A DNA stretch of 64,000 nt from Sphingobacterium faecale (GTDB taxonomy: Bacteria; Bacteroidota; Bacteroidia; Sphingobacteriales; Sphingobacteriaceae). Positions within the stretch are counted from its first letter, which is position 1, and each line of letters starts with the position of its first letter. The notes beneath the pieces are model-generated. The model had not been told where the DNA came from and did not search any database. It saw only the letters and a list, made by a program, of their open reading frames with translations. A program made the translations under genes and the position numbers. The stretch lies in the NCBI RefSeq assembly GCF_016746095.1, contig NZ_JAERTY010000008.1, positions 1 to 64,000 on the forward strand, written 5' to 3'. Below, in pieces: positions 61,486-64,000 of this stretch.

Positions 61486-62679
61486 TTACTTTGGCCTGTA
61501 GTGATACACAATCTCGTACTTTTCGTGCTTATACTTCTCGGCTAGTTCGCCAATATTTAAATTTTGTCCTTGCGGAGTAGGTTCACAGATGGAAAAATAC
61601 TGACCTTCATATTTGATAGCACTGCCAATTTTTTTTTCAAACTGTACGGCCATGGTGATGTGTGTCGGATATAGTATAGCAATCATCGGAAGGTTATAGA
61701 TCTCCTTGACCAAGAAGAAAAATAGTCCTGCGCGGTCATCGCAATCACTATAGTTGTTCAGCAGGGTTTGTTCAGGGGATAACCGCTTTTCTTTTCCAAA
61801 GTTAATATCATCGTCTTCGTAAAGAAAGGCATAGCGGGTAAAGCGCATAAGGTAATCGACACCGTCTCTGGTCGTCATTTTTTTTGTATTTTCTTTCAAT
61901 ACGGGAATCAGCGATTGGTAGGCCTCTTTGGTAAGTGGGATATTGAAATAGGTTTCAAAGTCTACCCCCGGATAATTTTTGAATATATCCGCGACATGGT
62001 CGTTGACTTTAATGTCAAATTCATATACTTTATCTTTGTATTGAAAGTGGACATTCTTAACGGCGTAGGATTCTTCTTTAAAGTCGGGCATCTGCGCGAT
62101 CTTATAGCTAAAGTCACGGTCAGCGCCCGGAATTTTAAGGTTTACAGGATGGTATGTATCGACGCGTTTAAACAGTTTGCCATAATCGTGATAATTAAGA
62201 CAGGTAAACTGTTGGCCGTCAATGTCAAAGAAAGGAATGTCTGAAATGTCCTCTTTGTTCTTGATATAGAAAATTACTTGGTCATCGCCAACCGCTAGGC
62301 GGGCATCGTACCCCGATTTGTTCATCAGGTACCATTTATAGAGTGTATAACGGTGGTAGTTCTCGGCTTTAGGGCTTATTGCCTCCGATACCTGGCGGAT
62401 AAGTTGGTAGTAAAGCCAATCATTAAGATTATTCTCCACTTTAAACGCTGTTAATTGTTGTATAAGCAGTGTATATTCCCTTGATTCAATGTCCTTGTAA
62501 AAGAGTAAAATAGACTGCTCGTCGGTTTTTCCCTGGATTTGAATCTGAGGAGTATAAGATCTGTCGAAAACAAACGGTTTTTTAAAAAAGTCGATGGTAT
62601 CCAATTGCTGTCCCCACAACGGAGCTGTACAGGTCAGACCTATAAAGAGTATGAGGATATATCGGATACAAATTCTCAT
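61486..62679 (-). CDS. Secreted transglutaminase-like protein
   Basis: This ~397-residue exported protein has a hydrophobic N-terminus (MRICIRYILILFIGLTCTAP) ahead of the mature part at about GQQLDTID. In the C-terminal third, NNYSDCDDRAGLFFFLVKEI, YPTHITMAVQF and FSICEPT place Cys, His and an acidic residue in the order of transglutaminase-like cysteine proteases. The N-terminal two thirds were not recognised. Activity is inferred only from these motifs. ATG 62679 was preferred to a GTG at 62694. It is convergent with DUF6266 and stands alone. Confidence 0.72.
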   Translation of the reverse strand: MRICIRYILILFIGLTCTAPLWGQQLDTIDFFKKPFVFDRSYTPQIQIQGKTDEQSILLFYKDIESREYTLLIQQLTAFKVENNLNDWLYYQLIRQVSEAISPKAENYHRYTLYKWYLMNKSGYDARLAVGDDQVIFYIKNKEDISDIPFFDIDGQQFTCLNYHDYGKLFKRVDTYHPVNLKIPGADRDFSYKIAQMPDFKEESYAVKNVHFQYKDKVYEFDIKVNDHVADIFKNYPGVDFETYFNIPLTKEAYQSLIPVLKENTKKMTTRDGVDYLMRFTRYAFLYEDDDINFGKEKRLSPEQTLLNNYSDCDDRAGLFFFLVKEIYNLPMIAILYPTHITMAVQFEKKIGSAIKYEGQYFSICEPTPQGQNLNIGELAEKYKHEKYEIVYHYRPK

Positions 62680-62984
62680 TTTATTAACATTCACTTAATA
62701 TAAAGTTAATAAAAAAAATAACGATATTTTTCACTGAATTAGTTTAAAAAATGCTTTGCCTTGACTTGAGAGCTAGAATCTATATCATGGTAGTTAGAAA
62801 GAAGGATAAGACAGCAAAATCTAAGTAGTTAGATCTCTCCGCTGGGGTCGAGATGACGGCAAAATGATCAAACAGGTGAAAGCTGGATTTTGTCTTTCAG
62901 CTGTTAGAAACATAAAGTCGAAAAAGTATCTTATATTGCGGTGATAGCTATTTTAAACGAATGGTAAAGGCCATGTTATTTTTT
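62680..62984. other. Intergenic region with one REP-like palindrome
   Basis: About 300 nt between divergent genes. It contains the short palindromic sequence at 62830-62858. No promoter pair was recognised. Confidence 0.4.
62830..62858. repeat. REP-like short palindrome
   Basis: The core GATCTCTCCGCTGGGGTCGA, followed by GATGACG, holds the inverted pair ATCTC/GAGAT around a GC-rich loop in otherwise AT-rich DNA. It resembles short dispersed palindromes common between genes in Bacteroidota (from memory). Only one copy was noticed here. Confidence 0.4.
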
Positions 62985-63542
62985 ATGAAGAAGGGAATCT
63001 TATTTCTGCTGATAAGCATTACGATAAGCTGGGCTAGTGCGCAGACTTCAAATTCCAAAGCTTTCATGCAAGCTTTCAAGCCACATTTGGGCAATTATTA
63101 TGAGGGTACTATCGTAGCAGGAGGAAAGGAAGGGGATGGCTTTACCGGAGAACGCTTGCTGATGGAGGTCATGAGCTGGGAGGAGCGCGAGGTAAAGGTT
63201 CCTTTTTATGTTGGTGAAGACAAGTCCCGCACCTGGATTTTTAGTTGGAGTAATAATCGGGTAGAACTAAAGCACGATCATAGAAAGCCAGACGGTACAG
63301 CAGATAAGGTGACTTTTTATGGAGGTACCGCCCCTAATGAGGGCTCACCGAATGTGCAGATGTTTCCAGCCGACGAAGAGACAGAGCAACTTATCGATTA
63401 CGCAGCCTATAATGTATGGTGGGTGACTATTGATGGACATAAATTTACCTACAATTTGCGACGAATTGGATCGGATCGGTTATTTTCGGTGGAGTTTGAT
63501 CTAACTAAACCTATTGTGTCGAATTTCAAACCTTGGAGATAG
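62985..63542 (+). CDS. Hypothetical secreted protein
   Basis: This 185-residue exported protein has signal peptide MKKGILFLLISITISWASAQ. The mature domain is soluble and beta-rich, with MSWEEREVKVPFYVGEDKSR, TWIFSWSNNRVELKHDHRKP and FTYNLRRIGSDRLFSVEF. No known family or catalytic motif was recognised. ATG 62985 directly precedes the signal peptide; ATG 62961 would add eight residues. It ends 32 nt before dnaX on the same strand, but dnaX has its own -7 box. Confidence 0.75.
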   Translation: MKKGILFLLISITISWASAQTSNSKAFMQAFKPHLGNYYEGTIVAGGKEGDGFTGERLLMEVMSWEEREVKVPFYVGEDKSRTWIFSWSNNRVELKHDHRKPDGTADKVTFYGGTAPNEGSPNVQMFPADEETEQLIDYAAYNVWWVTIDGHKFTYNLRRIGSDRLFSVEFDLTKPIVSNFKPWR

Positions 63543-63574
63543 GTTTTTGATTCTAATTCCATATCTTTGCAGGG

Positions 63575-64000
63575 ATGGATAATTTCATTGTTTCAGCCCG
63601 TAAATATCGCCCAGCGACCTTCGACTCCGTTGTAGGACAGTTGCATATTACAAATACGCTAAAGAATGCGATTCATAGTAATCAGCTGGCGCAAGCGTTT
63701 TTGTTCTGTGGACCTAGAGGAGTAGGGAAGACCACCTGTGCCCGGATATTGGCTAAGACGATAAATTGCGAGGATATCTCTTCAAGTACCGAAGCCTGCG
63801 GCGAATGTGAAAGCTGTAAATCTTTTACAGGAGGGGCTTCATTTAGTATTCATGAGTTGGATGCGGCGTCGAACAACTCTGTAGACGATATTCGTAGCCT
63901 GATCGACCAGGTACGTATACCACCTCAGACGGGAAAATATAAGATTTATATTATTGATGAGGTGCATATGTTGTCTCAAGCGGCGTTCAATGCCTTTTTG
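63575..64000 (+). CDS. dnaX: DNA polymerase III subunit gamma/tau (5' part, cut by window end)
   Basis: The first 142 codons of the clamp-loader ATPase subunit are present, and the gene runs off the right edge. It begins MDNFIVSARKYRPATFDSVV. It has Walker A FCGPRGVGKTT, the zinc-binding cysteines INCED...ACGECESCKSF and the Walker B-like YIIDEVHMLSQAAFNAF at the edge. The residues before the ATPase core match DnaX rather than HolB. A TATCTTTG box at 63562-63569 ends 5 nt before the ATG, another case of a probably near-leaderless mRNA. Confidence 0.95.
   Translation, partial: MDNFIVSARKYRPATFDSVVGQLHITNTLKNAIHSNQLAQAFLFCGPRGVGKTTCARILAKTINCEDISSSTEACGECESCKSFTGGASFSIHELDAASNNSVDDIRSLIDQVRIPPQTGKYKIYIIDEVHMLSQAAFNAFL

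Noticed and set aside
62830..62858. tRNA gene in the spacer
   Set aside because: The sequence lacks an acceptor stem, anticodon arm and T-loop; it is only a short palindrome.
1..64000. CRISPR arrays, prophage or integrative element boundaries
   Set aside because: No regularly spaced repeats, integrase, transposase or phage structural genes were seen on either strand.

Overview
The window is a piece of a Bacteroidota chromosome, most likely a member of the Sphingobacteriaceae (Sphingobacterium or a close relative). This is judged from the gene content and from promoter signals. It carries a GldA/GldF/GldG-type transporter, BT_3928-, DUF4286- and DUF6266-type proteins, an Mla-like lipid ABC system, and a TonB receptor with a carboxypeptidase-like N-terminal domain. 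Promoters have the Bacteroidota -7 box TAnnTTTG, and most genes lack a Shine-Dalgarno sequence. No prophage, insertion sequence, CRISPR array or tRNA gene was seen. The DNA is mostly ordinary core chromosome with a few accessory islands.

Layout. 1-335: 3' end of a 23S rRNA gene, 5S rRNA and a terminator. 0.4-8.1 kb: proline symporter, secreted CocE-like hydrolase, DinB protein, SucD, a SpoU methyltransferase, ribosomal protein S20, and an AraC regulator with a DUF1080 lipoprotein. 8.4-16.6 kb: a CoA transferase, then a minus-strand block with a GldF-GldG fusion, a barrel protein, and a coupled set of DoxX-like protein, shikimate kinase, GDPD lipoprotein and GldA. 16.9-19.9 kb: a HipA-like kinase with its DUF3037 partner, then cysE-cysM. 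19.9-32 kb, minus strand: META lipoprotein behind a structured leader, C1 peptidase, a very large orphan histidine kinase, ribosomal protein S1, and YihY/thioesterase/MltG/PASTA. 31.9-39.4 kb: Ddl, a serine hydrolase gene broken by TAG, AlkB, an AraC-Ogt protein, a methyltransferase, PncB, and a DUF6600 gene broken by TGA. 39.6-47.9 kb: mlaE-mlaF-mlaD, a pseudouridine synthase, two small proteins, and an operon joining a catalytically dead S9 peptidase lipoprotein to a histidine kinase and response regulator. 48-52.5 kb: greA, HIT, DedA, pyrophosphatase, CNNM/CorC and RsmE. 52.5-55 kb: a DUF3299/FtsX/ATPase cluster with a His-rich loop, probably zinc-linked. 55.3-64 kb: a TonB receptor with a surface lipoprotein, small lipoproteins, DUF6266, a transglutaminase-like protein, and the start of dnaX.

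Most notable observations. (1) A two-copy palindromic leader element lies upstream of two unrelated envelope genes. Both copies have identical 15-nt arms but different interiors. Copy 1 encodes a 39-residue leader peptide whose stop overlaps the start of the downstream gene, and its interior can form interleaved stems. (2) An S9 peptidase lacks both its catalytic Ser and His and is tightly coupled to a two-component system. (3) A HipA-like kinase/DUF3037 pair. (4) Two in-frame nonsense codons lie about 5.4 kb apart. (5) Several genes have the -7 box only 3-5 nt before the ATG, suggesting nearly leaderless mRNAs. No search or folding program was run. Family names come from motifs recognised by eye, and structures were paired by hand.
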